Shown here: in pieces, positions 6,892-15,655 of the stretch | How positions within the stretch are numbered: the first letter of the stretch is position 1 | How the letters are laid out: each line of letters opens with the position of its first letter | Assembly (NCBI RefSeq): GCF_023718305.1 | Contig: NZ_QEYO01000026.1 | Location: 1-38,511 of the forward strand | From: Gramella sp. AN32 | GTDB taxonomy: Bacteria > Bacteroidota > Bacteroidia > Flavobacteriales > Flavobacteriaceae | Direction: 5' to 3' | DNA: 38,511 nucleotides | Notes under the pieces: model-generated | Databases searched by the model: none | What the model was told of the DNA's origin: nothing | Seen by the model: only the letters and a program-made list of their open reading frames with translations | Position numbers and translations under genes: made by a program

Positions 6892-8595
6892 TTAACTGAT
6901 TTTATAATTTCTCATCATTCCCATATCTTCGTGTTCGAGATTATGACAGTGATATAAAAAAAGTCCTTTGAAGTCTTCAAACCGCATAATCAATTTCATC
7001 CTCATACCTGGCATTAATAATACCGTATCCTGCCAACCTCCATCAATAAATCCATCTTTGACAGAATTCCAAATTTTGCTGTCAACCGCAGAAACATCCC
7101 TTTCTAAAATATTGAACTGTACCTGATGCAAGTGAATGGGATGCGGCATTTGCATCATATTTTTCATCATACCGCCATCTTTCATCATCCCACGTTTTCC
7201 CATCATACCGCGATTCCCCATCATTCCTTCATCATCATCTCCATTGCCTCCCATCATTCCTCCACCACTGTTTACCAATTCCCATATTTCCGTAGTATTG
7301 AGTTTTACGGATTCCTCATCAGTAACCCCAGTCATTTCCCAGGTTCGTCCATTAATTGTCCATTGCATTCGTCTCATAAAGAAACTGAACTTCCTTGGGT
7401 TGCTTCTATTTATGGCGTTGGCAGGGTCAAGTTTATTGAACACGGCCAGTTTTTGTGGAAGCGTAAAACGGTTGCTGCCTTCGTTGTCCAATCTGATTTT
7501 TAATATTTGATATTCACTACCTAAAGGAAGGTTGTTTTGACCTCTACCCATCATCCCGCCCATCATTCCCATCATTCCAGGCGAGAAGGACAAACTCTTC
7601 ATAATCATTTGGGAACCTTGAGGTTTATTGCTCAAATCAAGCCATACATCCATTCGTTCTGCAACACCTAATATTACATAGGGTTTTGATGTGGGGCTGT
7701 CCAGCAAGCTTCCATCCTTGCCTATAATAACAAGGGGGCTGCCATCTTCCCACGCCAACTTATAAAAGCGTGAATTGGAACCATTGAGAATACGCAGTCG
7801 ATAGACGCATCCGCTTTGAAGGGAAAGTTCCCCATCCGGATTTCCATTAATAAGAATACGGTTTCCCAAAAAGCCGTTCATTCTATCCATACGCCCGCGG
7901 TTTAGGTAAACCAATTGGTTATTGTCATCGAACTGACGGTCTTGTATGACTATGGGAACATCGTATTCGCCAGATGGTAACTTCAATTGTTGTTCCTCAT
8001 CGTCCGTAACTATAAAAAGCCCTGCAAGACCGTTATAAACTTGTGGACCAGTACGTCCGTGGGGGTGCGGGTGGAACCAATAAGTACCAGCACGGTTCAT
8101 TATCTCAAATTCATAGATATAGGTTTCCCCATTTCCTATTACATCTTTAGGATGGCCATCATCTTTTTCGGGCACGTGCATTCCGTGCCAATGCACGATA
8201 CTTTCCTCGGGCAGTTGATTCTTGAAGCGGATTCTTATTTTCTGCCCTTTCTTTACGCGAATTACAGGGCCCAAATAACTCTCGCCAAATTTTTGCAGTG
8301 CGGTTTTATCCCCACTTTTTAAATTTGCATCGAACATCCATACATTAGTCTTGCTCCCTGGGAATAATTGTATTTTAGCCTCTTTTGCCGTTAATTCAAT
8401 ATCGACATCTGCTTGGAAATCGGGGTTTGTTTTATTGTCATTTTTAGAAGCGAAACCATTACAAGAACTTAAAAGTGGCCAAGTAATCATAATAGTAGTA
8501 CCTAAACTGCCAAGCTTGATGAAGTTCCTTCTGTCCATTTGGCTTTCTTCACCTATAATTTTTGAATTTGTTTTATTTTTTTTCATAATAGTCAC
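6892..8595 (-). CDS. Multicopper oxidase, CueO/CopA-like, Met-rich, Tat-exported
   Basis: The 567-residue protein has all four copper-ligand motifs: HWHGMH (135-140), HPHPHG (175-180), HPIHLH (485-490) and HCHNLEHEDMGM (549-560), giving the type 1 cysteine C550 and likely axial M560. A twin-arginine signal (RRNFIKLG) is followed by a hydrophobic stretch and LLSSC, so it may be a Tat-exported lipoprotein. Two Met-rich regions occur, about 342-352 (MMGMMGGMMGRG) and about 439-482, as in CueO where they bind Cu(I). Such enzymes oxidise periplasmic Cu(I) to Cu(II). ATGs at 8586 and 8538 are alternative starts; the latter begins directly at MDRRNFIK. It lies between two tiny genes in the metal block. 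Confidence 0.94.
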   Translation of the reverse strand: MTIMKKNKTNSKIIGEESQMDRRNFIKLGSLGTTIMITWPLLSSCNGFASKNDNKTNPDFQADVDIELTAKEAKIQLFPGSKTNVWMFDANLKSGDKTALQKFGESYLGPVIRVKKGQKIRIRFKNQLPEESIVHWHGMHVPEKDDGHPKDVIGNGETYIYEFEIMNRAGTYWFHPHPHGRTGPQVYNGLAGLFIVTDDEEQQLKLPSGEYDVPIVIQDRQFDDNNQLVYLNRGRMDRMNGFLGNRILINGNPDGELSLQSGCVYRLRILNGSNSRFYKLAWEDGSPLVIIGKDGSLLDSPTSKPYVILGVAERMDVWLDLSNKPQGSQMIMKSLSFSPGMMGMMGGMMGRGQNNLPLGSEYQILKIRLDNEGSNRFTLPQKLAVFNKLDPANAINRSNPRKFSFFMRRMQWTINGRTWEMTGVTDEESVKLNTTEIWELVNSGGGMMGGNGDDDEGMMGNRGMMGKRGMMKDGGMMKNMMQMPHPIHLHQVQFNILERDVSAVDSKIWNSVKDGFIDGGWQDTVLLMPGMRMKLIMRFEDFKGLFLYHCHNLEHEDMGMMRNYKIS

Positions 8596-8650
8596 AATTT
8601 CTTGGTTTTGTTTACGTGTTCAACAGTTGCAATGGAAGTGCAAATAATTA

Positions 8651-8827
8651 TTATCCTTCTAAATCGTAAAACCATTCTTCAGCCATTACAACTGCTTTTT
8701 TGATGGCCTTTTCTTTTGAAAAGTCTTCCTTTTCGATTAAGTCTTTCGCAATTTCGATTGCCTTTTTTCTTACCGATGGATTAAGGGCGTCAAGCTCTGT
8801 TCTAAATTCTTCAAATGTCCAGTCCAT
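8651..8827 (-). CDS. Small acidic/basic helical protein (unknown)
   Basis: The 58-residue frame starts at ATG 8827 and ends at TAA 8651. The sequence MDWTFEEFRTELDALNPSVRKKAIEIAKDLIEKEDFSKEKAIKKAVVMAEEWFYDLEG is given here only in outline: a short Trp/acidic start, a NPSVRKKAIEIAKDL helix, FSKEKAIKKAVVMAEEWF helix, and no membrane segment. Short proteins of this kind are common in Bacteroidota, but I cannot name the family. It starts 10 nt after the stop of the APC permease gene and is 55 nt upstream of the multicopper oxidase, so it is probably co-transcribed with both. Confidence 0.65.
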   Translation of the reverse strand: MDWTFEEFRTELDALNPSVRKKAIEIAKDLIEKEDFSKEKAIKKAVVMAEEWFYDLEG

Positions 8828-8837
8828 AAAAAATATA

Positions 8838-10154
8838 TTAGTGGTTAAACAATTCCTTTTCCTTTTCGGGGTCTATATCTTTTTTTTCTCTTTTATCCAA
8901 AAAATAATCCAGCAAGATACCTACTACAATCGCTCCCACAAACGCGGAATAAACTTTCCATTCAAATTGTATGACCAAAGAGAGGCTAATGATTATAGCC
9001 AAAATTGGCAGTATCGGAACTTTCCCAACAGATAAAGGAACTTTAAAGGGCCTGTCTTTATCTGGTTCTTTGAAACGCAATACGATAAGGGCAATGTTCA
9101 CGGCGACAAAGACGAGCAACGCACCCAATGACGACATTCCCGCTACGATTTTAATATCGCCCAATAGCATAAAACCCGCAACTGCAGCCATAACCACAAT
9201 GGTAGTAACCCACGGCACTTTTTGTGCATTGGTCTTGGTCATAAATTTTGGAAGTTCGCCCACGCTTGCCATTCCAAACAGCAACCTGCTGATAGAGATA
9301 ATACCGCTAAAAGCCGCATTGGCAGTAGCAAAAAGTGCTGCGACCGCCAATGTCACGGGCAACCAACTGTTGAGATTTGATGCCGCAAGTGAAAGTGGTG
9401 AATCTACTTTTGCCAGTTCGGACGGGTCGGCAATGTTAAGTACCGTAAAAGCTATGAGCAGATAGATAACGGTTGTAAAAACCATTGTCAGTAGAAAGGC
9501 ACGAGGAATGGTCTTGCCAGGGTTTTTCACTTCAGAACCCAATGCAGCCATATGCTCAAAACCAGTATAGACAAAAAACAAGGTTGCGGTAGCTGCCAAA
9601 GTACCAGAAAAAGATTCCACTTTAAAAAATTCTGCCTTCGGCGGTCCTGTTTCGGCAAGCCCGACCGCAATAAGAATGAACAATCCCAAAAGTTGTATGC
9701 TAACCATTATAATATTGGCAGTAGATGATTTCTTGATTCCCGTAATGCTTATCAATGAAAGAATTATCAATACGCCATAACTTATCAATAAGGAAGGCAC
9801 ACTAAAAAAAGTGTTGAAATATCCTGAAAAGGCCAGCAATACAGCGGCTATCGTGGCAGAACTGTGAAATGCTATCGTCCAGCCAGTGAGAAAGGACGGT
9901 ATGTCAATTTTCGGAAATGCCTTGCGTACAAAAATAAACTCCGCACCTGCATTGGGATAGGTAGAGGACAACTCTGCATAGGACATTGCCGAAACGCTGG
10001 CCGCAATTGCAGCGAAAATAAAACTCAACCAAAGGTCTGTGCCCGCTTGTCCAGCTGCTGCGCCTATGACAGTATATATTCCAGCACCCACAATAGTGCC
10101 AACGCCATAAAAGGTAAGTCGAAGCGTACCCAAAGATTTTTTTAATTCTGCCAT
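8838..10154 (-). CDS. APC-superfamily amino acid permease
   Basis: The 438-residue protein has about twelve hydrophobic helices. Helix 1 has the APC signature GVGTIVGAGIYTVIG, and helix 3 follows the typical AYAELSSTYPNAGAEFIF-like segment (here SYAELSSTYPNAGAEF). The C-terminus is charged and cytoplasmic (LDKREKKDIDPEKEKELF). APC permeases carry amino acids or polyamines by proton symport or exchange; the substrate cannot be read from the sequence. It is unusual in a metal-efflux block; import or export of a metal-chelating amino acid is one guess. A 148-nt gap separates it from the upstream dihydrolipoyl dehydrogenase; I saw no clear terminator there. Confidence 0.9.
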   Translation of the reverse strand: MAELKKSLGTLRLTFYGVGTIVGAGIYTVIGAAAGQAGTDLWLSFIFAAIAASVSAMSYAELSSTYPNAGAEFIFVRKAFPKIDIPSFLTGWTIAFHSSATIAAVLLAFSGYFNTFFSVPSLLISYGVLIILSLISITGIKKSSTANIIMVSIQLLGLFILIAVGLAETGPPKAEFFKVESFSGTLAATATLFFVYTGFEHMAALGSEVKNPGKTIPRAFLLTMVFTTVIYLLIAFTVLNIADPSELAKVDSPLSLAASNLNSWLPVTLAVAALFATANAAFSGIISISRLLFGMASVGELPKFMTKTNAQKVPWVTTIVVMAAVAGFMLLGDIKIVAGMSSLGALLVFVAVNIALIVLRFKEPDKDRPFKVPLSVGKVPILPILAIIISLSLVIQFEWKVYSAFVGAIVVGILLDYFLDKREKKDIDPEKEKELFNH

Positions 10155-10302
10155 AATACTTTTTTAAATATTCTTATTATTTTTTTCATCTATTTAAGTG
10201 TCTTCTTTCCTTTTTGGTTTTCATAATTTCATACAGTGCCATGCATTAGCTCAATATCCAATACTACTTTTTAGAGCCAAATAGTAATTTTTTAGTCTAC
10301 CA

Positions 10303-11706
10303 TTAAATATGCAATGCCCTATCATCGGTAGCGGCCAGACACGCCTCCTTAAAGGTCTCGGAAAATGTGGGATGCCCGTGTGACATCCTTGCAATGTCTT
10401 CGGCAGATGCCCTAAATTCCATCGCTACCATCGCTTCGGTATAACTATCTGCAATGCGTGGGCCTATCATATGCACCCCCAATATTTCATCGGTCCGCTT
10501 ATCTGCGATTACCTTGATAAAACCATCGGTATCCATACTTATCTTTGCCCTTGCATTTGCCTTATAGGGGAAAGAGCCTATTTTTATATTTTTATTGGCC
10601 TTTTTCAATTCTTCTTCGGTCAAGCCTACGCCGGCAACCTCGGGCTGGGTGTACACGATATTTGGGATGAGCGAATAATTAATGTGGGGCTTTTGGCCAA
10701 CAATCGTTTCGGCTACAAAAACGCCTTCTTCACTGGCTTTATGGGCAAGCATTGCCCCGCGGATTACATCACCTATGGCATATACTCCCTTGACATTGGT
10801 TTCTAGGTTTTCATCTACCGTTATCTGTCCCTTTTCGTTGGTTTTCACCCCTATATTTTCAAGTCCTAAATTTGCGGTGTACGGTTTTCGGCCAATGGAC
10901 ATAAGGCAATAATCGCCATCTAAACCCATTTCTTCTTTATCGGAAAGGTTTTCCGCTTTCAGTTCCACTTTGTTGTCCGTTGCCGTTGCATCCGTCACCT
11001 TATGCTGTAGATAAAACTCAATTCCCTGTTTTCTTAGGGAACGGTGCAATTGATGTCCCAGTGCACCATCCATAGTGGCGATGAGGCTATCAAAATATTC
11101 TACTATGGAAACCTTTGAACCCAAGCGGGCGAATACAGAACCTATCTCAACACCGATAACGCCACCGCCAACGACCATTAAATGCTTGGGGATTTCCCGT
11201 AGGGCAAGGGCTTCGGTAGAAGAGATGATGCGCTTTTTGTCGATTTTAATATTGGGCAATGAAGCGGGTTTGGACCCTGTGGCAATGATGATTTTATCGG
11301 TTGCTATGGTTTCCGTTTTATCTTCGCCCTTAATCTCAATCGTGTTTTTGTCCTTGATGGTCCCGTGGCCTTCATAAACGGCAACCTTGTTTTTTTTCAT
11401 CAGATAGTCAACGCCATTGATGATTTCCTTTACGACGTCCTGAACCCTTTGGTTCATTTTTAGGATATCGACATTGGCCTCTTTTACATCAATTCCAAAT
11501 TTTTCGAATTGATGCTTGAGTTTGTAGTAATGCTCCGAGGCTTCCAACCAGGCTTTTGAAGGGATACAGCCCACGTTAAGGCAGGTACCGCCCAACGTGC
11601 TGTACCTTTCAATAATGGCCACTTTTAAACCTAATTGGGCACAACGGATGGCACCTACATACCCGCCCGGGCCAGATCCTATAATAGTTACATCAAATTT
11701 TTCCAT
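10303..11706 (-). CDS. lpdA: Dihydrolipoyl dehydrogenase (E3)
   Basis: The frame is open from 11793, but ATG 11706 gives the normal start MEKFDVTIIGSGPGG and a 467-residue product, the usual E3 length. The FAD-binding GSGPGG is followed by the redox disulfide GGTCLNVGCIPSK (C42, C47), an NAD-binding GGGVIGVEIGSVFARLG, and the C-terminal HGHPTFSE active-site pair (H445, E450). It lacks the extra C-terminal cysteines of mercuric reductase, so MerA is unlikely. E3 reoxidises dihydrolipoamide in 2-oxoacid dehydrogenase complexes, but no E1/E2 genes are nearby. Its place between a Fur regulator and a permease within a metal island suggests a separate, accessory copy. Confidence 0.93.
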   Translation of the reverse strand: MEKFDVTIIGSGPGGYVGAIRCAQLGLKVAIIERYSTLGGTCLNVGCIPSKAWLEASEHYYKLKHQFEKFGIDVKEANVDILKMNQRVQDVVKEIINGVDYLMKKNKVAVYEGHGTIKDKNTIEIKGEDKTETIATDKIIIATGSKPASLPNIKIDKKRIISSTEALALREIPKHLMVVGGGVIGVEIGSVFARLGSKVSIVEYFDSLIATMDGALGHQLHRSLRKQGIEFYLQHKVTDATATDNKVELKAENLSDKEEMGLDGDYCLMSIGRKPYTANLGLENIGVKTNEKGQITVDENLETNVKGVYAIGDVIRGAMLAHKASEEGVFVAETIVGQKPHINYSLIPNIVYTQPEVAGVGLTEEELKKANKNIKIGSFPYKANARAKISMDTDGFIKVIADKRTDEILGVHMIGPRIADSYTEAMVAMEFRASAEDIARMSHGHPTFSETFKEACLAATDDRALHI

Positions 11707-11775
11707 ATTCAAATATTTTTTTAAGTTAGAGAAGGTGGAAGATGCCTGAACCTGACCATTGGGCGCAAGGGTTAA

Positions 11776-11789
11776 GAGTTCTGGAACTC
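11776..11789. promoter_or_regulatory. Perfect palindrome GAGTTC-N2-GAACTC upstream of lpdA
   Basis: The 14-bp sequence GAGTTCTGGAACTC lies 70 nt upstream of the preferred lpdA start and 14 nt after the Fur-like gene stop. A longer weak pairing (AGGTGG/CCACCT) surrounds it. It could be an operator or a small hairpin; no binding factor can be assigned. Confidence 0.3.
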
Positions 11790-11802
11790 CCACCTGTTAT
11801 TT

Positions 11803-12231
11803 TTACCGACATTTTTCACATATTCCTTTTAACACCAGGTTTACATCGTTCACTTCATATTCTTCTGGCAAGCTCTCTTCTGATATTTTATTTGGTAAAC
11901 AGATTGTTTTCCTACAATCGGTACAATGAAAGTGCAGATGTAAATTTGTACCGTATTTACCTTTGGTATTTTCATCAGAAATTGCATATTTTGCCACTCC
12001 GACCCCATCATTAATCTGATGAATTAGTCCTTTATCCTCAAAAATCTTTAGGTTGCGGTAAAAGGTCGTTCTATTTGCTGTTTTATTGGTTTCACTCTTT
12101 TGAACAAAGGCCTTTTTCAGATCGGAAAAGGACATGGCACTTTGCTTCCTTTTCAGAAACTTGTATATCTTCGACCGCATTTGAGTAGGGCGAATCCCTT
12201 TAGCCAATAATGTTTTTTCCGTCTTTGTCAT
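11803..12231 (-). CDS. Fur-family metal-responsive transcription regulator, copy 1
   Basis: The 142-residue protein has a winged-helix N-terminus (GIRPTQMRSKIYKFLKRK...MSFSDLKKAF, then RTTFYRNLKIFEDKGLIHQI) and a C-terminal dimerisation/metal domain with HLHFHCTDCRKTICL and GICEKC. The two C-x2-C pairs form the structural zinc site of Fur/Zur proteins; HLHFHC supplies the His-rich regulatory site. The target metal cannot be read off. It lies 45 nt downstream of the P1B-4 ATPase gene and is a paralogue of the 15218-15649 regulator, so the two flank the ATPase and its SpoIIAA partner. Metal-dependent repression of this block is the likely role. Confidence 0.9.
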   Translation of the reverse strand: MTKTEKTLLAKGIRPTQMRSKIYKFLKRKQSAMSFSDLKKAFVQKSETNKTANRTTFYRNLKIFEDKGLIHQINDGVGVAKYAISDENTKGKYGTNLHLHFHCTDCRKTICLPNKISEESLPEEYEVNDVNLVLKGICEKCR

Positions 12232-12276
12232 TTAATATACTTTAAAAAAACCAGGTTCTTCTATGTCCCAATTTTT

Positions 12277-14814
12277 CTAATCTTTTTTATAAGCCAGAAG
12301 GCGCAGAGCATTGGCCACGACTACCAAAGTAGATCCCTCGTGAAATGCCACGGCGACCCCTATGTTTGCCCAGCTCAAAATGGTAGCTGGTATTAGCAGT
12401 GCCACAACCCCAAGGCTTACCCAAAGATTCTGCTTGATTATGGCCTTTGCCTTCCTGCTCAAGCCTATGGCAAAGGGCAGGGTTTCCAATTTATCGGCCA
12501 TTAGGGCAATGTCCGCAGTTTCCAATGCCACATCACTGCCCGCTGCACCCATTGCAATACCTACGGTGCTGTTTGCCATTGCAGGCGCATCGTTCACACC
12601 GTCGCCTACCATTGCGACTTTGGATTCCTGTTCTTTTAATTTTTTAATGGCATCTACCTTTTCCTCCGGCAACAGGCTTCCCCAGGCATCGGTCAACCCA
12701 ATTTCTTTAGCAACGGCATCGGCCACTTTTTGATTATCCCCGGTTAGCATTATCATCCGCTTGATACCGATTTCCTTCAATTTTTTCAGTGTTTCCCTGG
12801 CCGCTTCGCGTGGGGTGTCCATCAGGGCGATGATACCGATATATTCTTTGTTCCTTCTTATGAGCATCGTGGTATTTCCGCCGCTTTCAAGCCCCTTTAC
12901 TTTTGTGGATATGTCTTCGGATGGTTTCGCATCATCGAGGTCTTCGTACAAGTCCAGGTTCCCAATATAGATTTTATCCTTACCCAGGGAAGCTTTGATA
13001 CCTTTTCCAAGAACAGCTTCTAAATTAGAAGCCTCAGGTATTTCCTTTCCTTTCAGGATCTCCTTCCCATCACGAACCACTGCTTTTGCCAGGGGATGGT
13101 CACTCAGGCTTTCCACGGCAACTGCTATTTTTAAAAGATCTTCTTCGTTTAAATTACCTAAAGCAACTACCTGAGTAAGTTTGGGCTTGCCTTCGGTAAG
13201 CGTACCTGTTTTGTCAAATGCAAGGGCGGTCAATTCGCCTAAATCTTCAAGCGGACGACCACCTTTTATAAGCACACCACCTCTTGCTGCCCGTGCCACA
13301 CCACTCAACACAGCACTCGGTGTCGATATTGCCAAAGCACAGGGGCTGGCGGCTACCAATACTGCCATTGCACGGTAAAAACTGGCACTAAAAGGTTCGT
13401 CAATGACCAAAAAGGCAAAGAGTAGGATACCAACCAATATCAAGACGGAAGGCACAAAGTATTTTTCAAACTTATCGGTCAAAAGCTGCGTGGGGGATTT
13501 CTGGGTCTGCGCCTCGTTGACCAGTTTGACCAGTCGGGACAGGGTCGAATCCTTCGCCTCTTTGATCACCTTTATCTCAAGGGTATTGTTGCCGTTGATC
13601 GTACCTGCAAAAACGCGGTTTTCGTCCTTTATATCATCATCCTCCGAATAGTCCTTGGCAGAATCCTCCACGGGAACTTTGTCCACCGGTACACTTTCCC
13701 CTGTAATGGGGGCTTGGTTTACACTGCTTTTACCATCGACCACAACGCCATCGGCGGATATTTTACTGTTCGGCTTGACCACGATAATATCGCCTATACC
13801 CAATTTTTCGATACCCACCTCTTCGGTCTTGCCATCTTTTTTCAGCAGGGCGGTCTTTGGTGCCAACTCTGCCAGTGCCGCAATGGACTTTCGGGCCTTC
13901 TCCATCGCATAATGTTCCAAGGCGTGCCCAAGGCTAAATAAGAACAACAACAGTGCACCTTCTGCCCATTCTCCCAGAACAGCGGCACCGATGGCGGCGA
14001 CCAACATCAAGAAGTCAATTTCAAAACCTCCTTTTGAAACTGTTTCAATAGCTTCCTTAGCGGTAAAAAATCCCCCAAAGAAATATGCCCCTATATACAA
14101 ACCAAGGCTGATCCAATCCGGGATGGATTCCACATAGGAAAGCCCGAAACCTATTCCGAGAAGTGCCCCACAGATAACGGAAAAAATAAGCTCCGTATTT
14201 TTGCCAAAAACCCCACCGTGGGCGTGGGAGTGCTCTTCCCCGGGACCATGGCTCTCGCCTTCTTTGTGTTTGTGGCCCTCAACGGAAGTTTGCTTCTTAG
14301 TATCTTCCTTCTTAGAATGCTCCTGTTTTTTTCTGGATGCTTTGGTGTAATCATTTTCGTTTGAAGCACTGCGTTGAACCTGAAGGTCTTCCTTTTCAAT
14401 TTGTTTGCTTATTTCATCAAAATTTGTTTGCTTTTTATCAAATTCAAGTCGGACCATTCCAGAGCCTGAAACGGAAGCTTCCAAAACTCCATTGATTGCC
14501 AAAAGGCTTTTCTCTATGGAACGAGCCTGCCTTGTGTGTCTGATTCCTTTAACTTCAATGAGCAAATGCCCGTACTTTTCGGTAATCTCGGCACCAGTAC
14601 TTTTGGCGAGGGATTGAATGCGGTCAATGGAAATGATATCTGGGTCATAATGAAAACAGAGCTGTGGTGTGCCAGCTTCTTTTTCATCGGCGATATGTAC
14701 TTTTTCAATTCCATTCTTAACCTCCAGCTCTCTAATAAGTCTTTCAACACAAGCATCCTTTTCATTGGGTACTTGAGGAAGGATAATTGGTAATTTAATT
14801 TGTAGTTTTTTCAT
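12277..14814 (-). CDS. P1B-4-type metal ATPase with degenerate HMA-like N-terminus and His-rich linker
   Basis: The 845-residue ATPase has TGES (371-374), the SPC metal site (S490-P491-C492) in place of CPC, D534 in DKTGT, GDGVNDAP, and HEGST (from H825) in the last helix region. SPC plus HEG(G/S)T defines P1B-4 pumps (CoaT, CtpD, PfeT, CzcP types), which export Co, Fe(II), Zn or Cd depending on the member. The N-terminal 150 residues look like two ferredoxin-fold HMA-like domains that lack C-x-x-C, followed by a His-rich linker (HKHKEGESHGPGEEHSHAHG, about 181-200). The gene starts inside the stop codon of the SpoIIAA-like gene (ATGA overlap, 14811-14814). Two Fur-family genes flank the pair, a context seen for iron or zinc efflux. 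Confidence 0.93.
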   Translation of the reverse strand: MKKLQIKLPIILPQVPNEKDACVERLIRELEVKNGIEKVHIADEKEAGTPQLCFHYDPDIISIDRIQSLAKSTGAEITEKYGHLLIEVKGIRHTRQARSIEKSLLAINGVLEASVSGSGMVRLEFDKKQTNFDEISKQIEKEDLQVQRSASNENDYTKASRKKQEHSKKEDTKKQTSVEGHKHKEGESHGPGEEHSHAHGGVFGKNTELIFSVICGALLGIGFGLSYVESIPDWISLGLYIGAYFFGGFFTAKEAIETVSKGGFEIDFLMLVAAIGAAVLGEWAEGALLLFLFSLGHALEHYAMEKARKSIAALAELAPKTALLKKDGKTEEVGIEKLGIGDIIVVKPNSKISADGVVVDGKSSVNQAPITGESVPVDKVPVEDSAKDYSEDDDIKDENRVFAGTINGNNTLEIKVIKEAKDSTLSRLVKLVNEAQTQKSPTQLLTDKFEKYFVPSVLILVGILLFAFLVIDEPFSASFYRAMAVLVAASPCALAISTPSAVLSGVARAARGGVLIKGGRPLEDLGELTALAFDKTGTLTEGKPKLTQVVALGNLNEEDLLKIAVAVESLSDHPLAKAVVRDGKEILKGKEIPEASNLEAVLGKGIKASLGKDKIYIGNLDLYEDLDDAKPSEDISTKVKGLESGGNTTMLIRRNKEYIGIIALMDTPREAARETLKKLKEIGIKRMIMLTGDNQKVADAVAKEIGLTDAWGSLLPEEKVDAIKKLKEQESKVAMVGDGVNDAPAMANSTVGIAMGAAGSDVALETADIALMADKLETLPFAIGLSRKAKAIIKQNLWVSLGVVALLIPATILSWANIGVAVAFHEGSTLVVVANALRLLAYKKD

Positions 14815-15173
14815 CTTTTACTATATTTTTTTATCCACTCTTTGGCATCGTCTTTTTCTTCGGTCTTATAAAATTTTATATGAGCTTCTGAAAAAGGAAG
14901 CAATACCTCGGTAAATTGCTCTTGCCATTTAATGCTACCCACCAAAGCAACACGCTTTAAATGCTTTTCATTCGGAAGGTTTAATTCAATTCCCTTCCAA
15001 TATGCGTTTGCCGTCCAGCCTTCAAAATTTTGCATTTCAATGTACCAGAAAACTTCCTGATATGTAGTTATATGTTCTGTTAAGACCGGTATCAAGTTTT
15101 CATAATCCTTGGCATCCAGCTTATTCTCTGCCACCATATATACAGTAGCCTCTTTTTTATAGATTGTTATCAT
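14811..15173 (-). CDS. SpoIIAA-like (STAS-fold) protein, copy 2
   Basis: The 120-residue paralogue of the 6337-6696 protein has WYIEMQNFEGW, VALVGSIKWQEQF, LLPFSEAHIKFY and a DAKEWIKKY tail. It overlaps the following P1B-4 ATPase gene by 4 nt (ATGA), so the two are translationally coupled and probably needed together. The family binds small ligands in a STAS-like fold; a direct role with the ATPase, such as sensing membrane state, is inference only. It lies 44 nt downstream of the Fur-like gene at 15218. Confidence 0.87.
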   Translation of the reverse strand: MITIYKKEATVYMVAENKLDAKDYENLIPVLTEHITTYQEVFWYIEMQNFEGWTANAYWKGIELNLPNEKHLKRVALVGSIKWQEQFTEVLLPFSEAHIKFYKTEEKDDAKEWIKKYSKR

Positions 15174-15217
15174 TGCTCTTTATTTATAAATGATAATTGA
15201 ATTTAAAAACCAAACCT

Positions 15218-15649
15218 TTAATCCAAATTGCCGCTGCATTTTTCGCAGATACCCTTTACCACCAAGTTGATATCCTCGGTAATATAGCCATCAGGTAAGT
15301 TGATATGAGGGATTTTATGGTCTGTTAAACAGACAGTTTCATTACAATTGTTACAATGAAAGTGTAAATGAAGGTCGTTGCCGACCTCACACTCACAATT
15401 TTCTTCGCAAAGGGCGTATTTTATAACTCCTGTCCCATCCTCGATTTGGTGCACAATACCTTTTTCTTCAAACGTTTTCATAGTCCTAAACAGGGTGCTT
15501 CTTTCACTGACTTTAAAATCCTTTTCCAAATCGCCAAGACTGATGGCTGCCTCTAATTCCGCCAAACGTTTATAAGTCATCAAGCGCATAGCCGTAGGCC
15601 GTATCCCTTTGCTTTCCAGAAGTTGAACTATTTTTTCCATTTGCGACAA
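15218..15649 (-). CDS. Fur-family metal-responsive transcription regulator, copy 2
   Basis: The 143-residue protein matches copy 1 throughout: GIRPTAMRLMTYKRLAEL, RSTLFRTMKTFEEKGIVHQIEDGTGVIKYA, HLHFHCNNCNETVCL and KGICEKC. It has an extra Cys-rich insertion (CEENCECEVG, about 85-94) before the HLHFH segment, which could be a sensing site. The gene ends 44 nt before the SpoIIAA-like/P1B-4 pair and starts 6 nt after the PII-like gene, so it joins the cus operon to the ATPase operon. The likely role is repressor of these efflux genes in the absence of excess metal. Confidence 0.9.
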   Translation of the reverse strand: MSQMEKIVQLLESKGIRPTAMRLMTYKRLAELEAAISLGDLEKDFKVSERSTLFRTMKTFEEKGIVHQIEDGTGVIKYALCEENCECEVGNDLHLHFHCNNCNETVCLTDHKIPHINLPDGYITEDINLVVKGICEKCSGNLD

Positions 15650-15655
15650 AGTGTT

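Noticed and set aside
7126..7510. Two plus-strand frames of ~125 codons rich in His, Ile and Pro
   Set aside because: They are antisense shadows of the Met-rich part of the multicopper oxidase.
10303..11706. Mercuric reductase (merA)
   Set aside because: Active-site motif is shared, but the C-terminal cysteine pair and N-terminal metal domain are missing and HGHPTFSE with normal E3 length fits lpdA.
12277..14814. Cu(I)-exporting P1B-1 ATPase
   Set aside because: The transmembrane site is SPC rather than CPC and the last helix has HEGST, which fit P1B-4.
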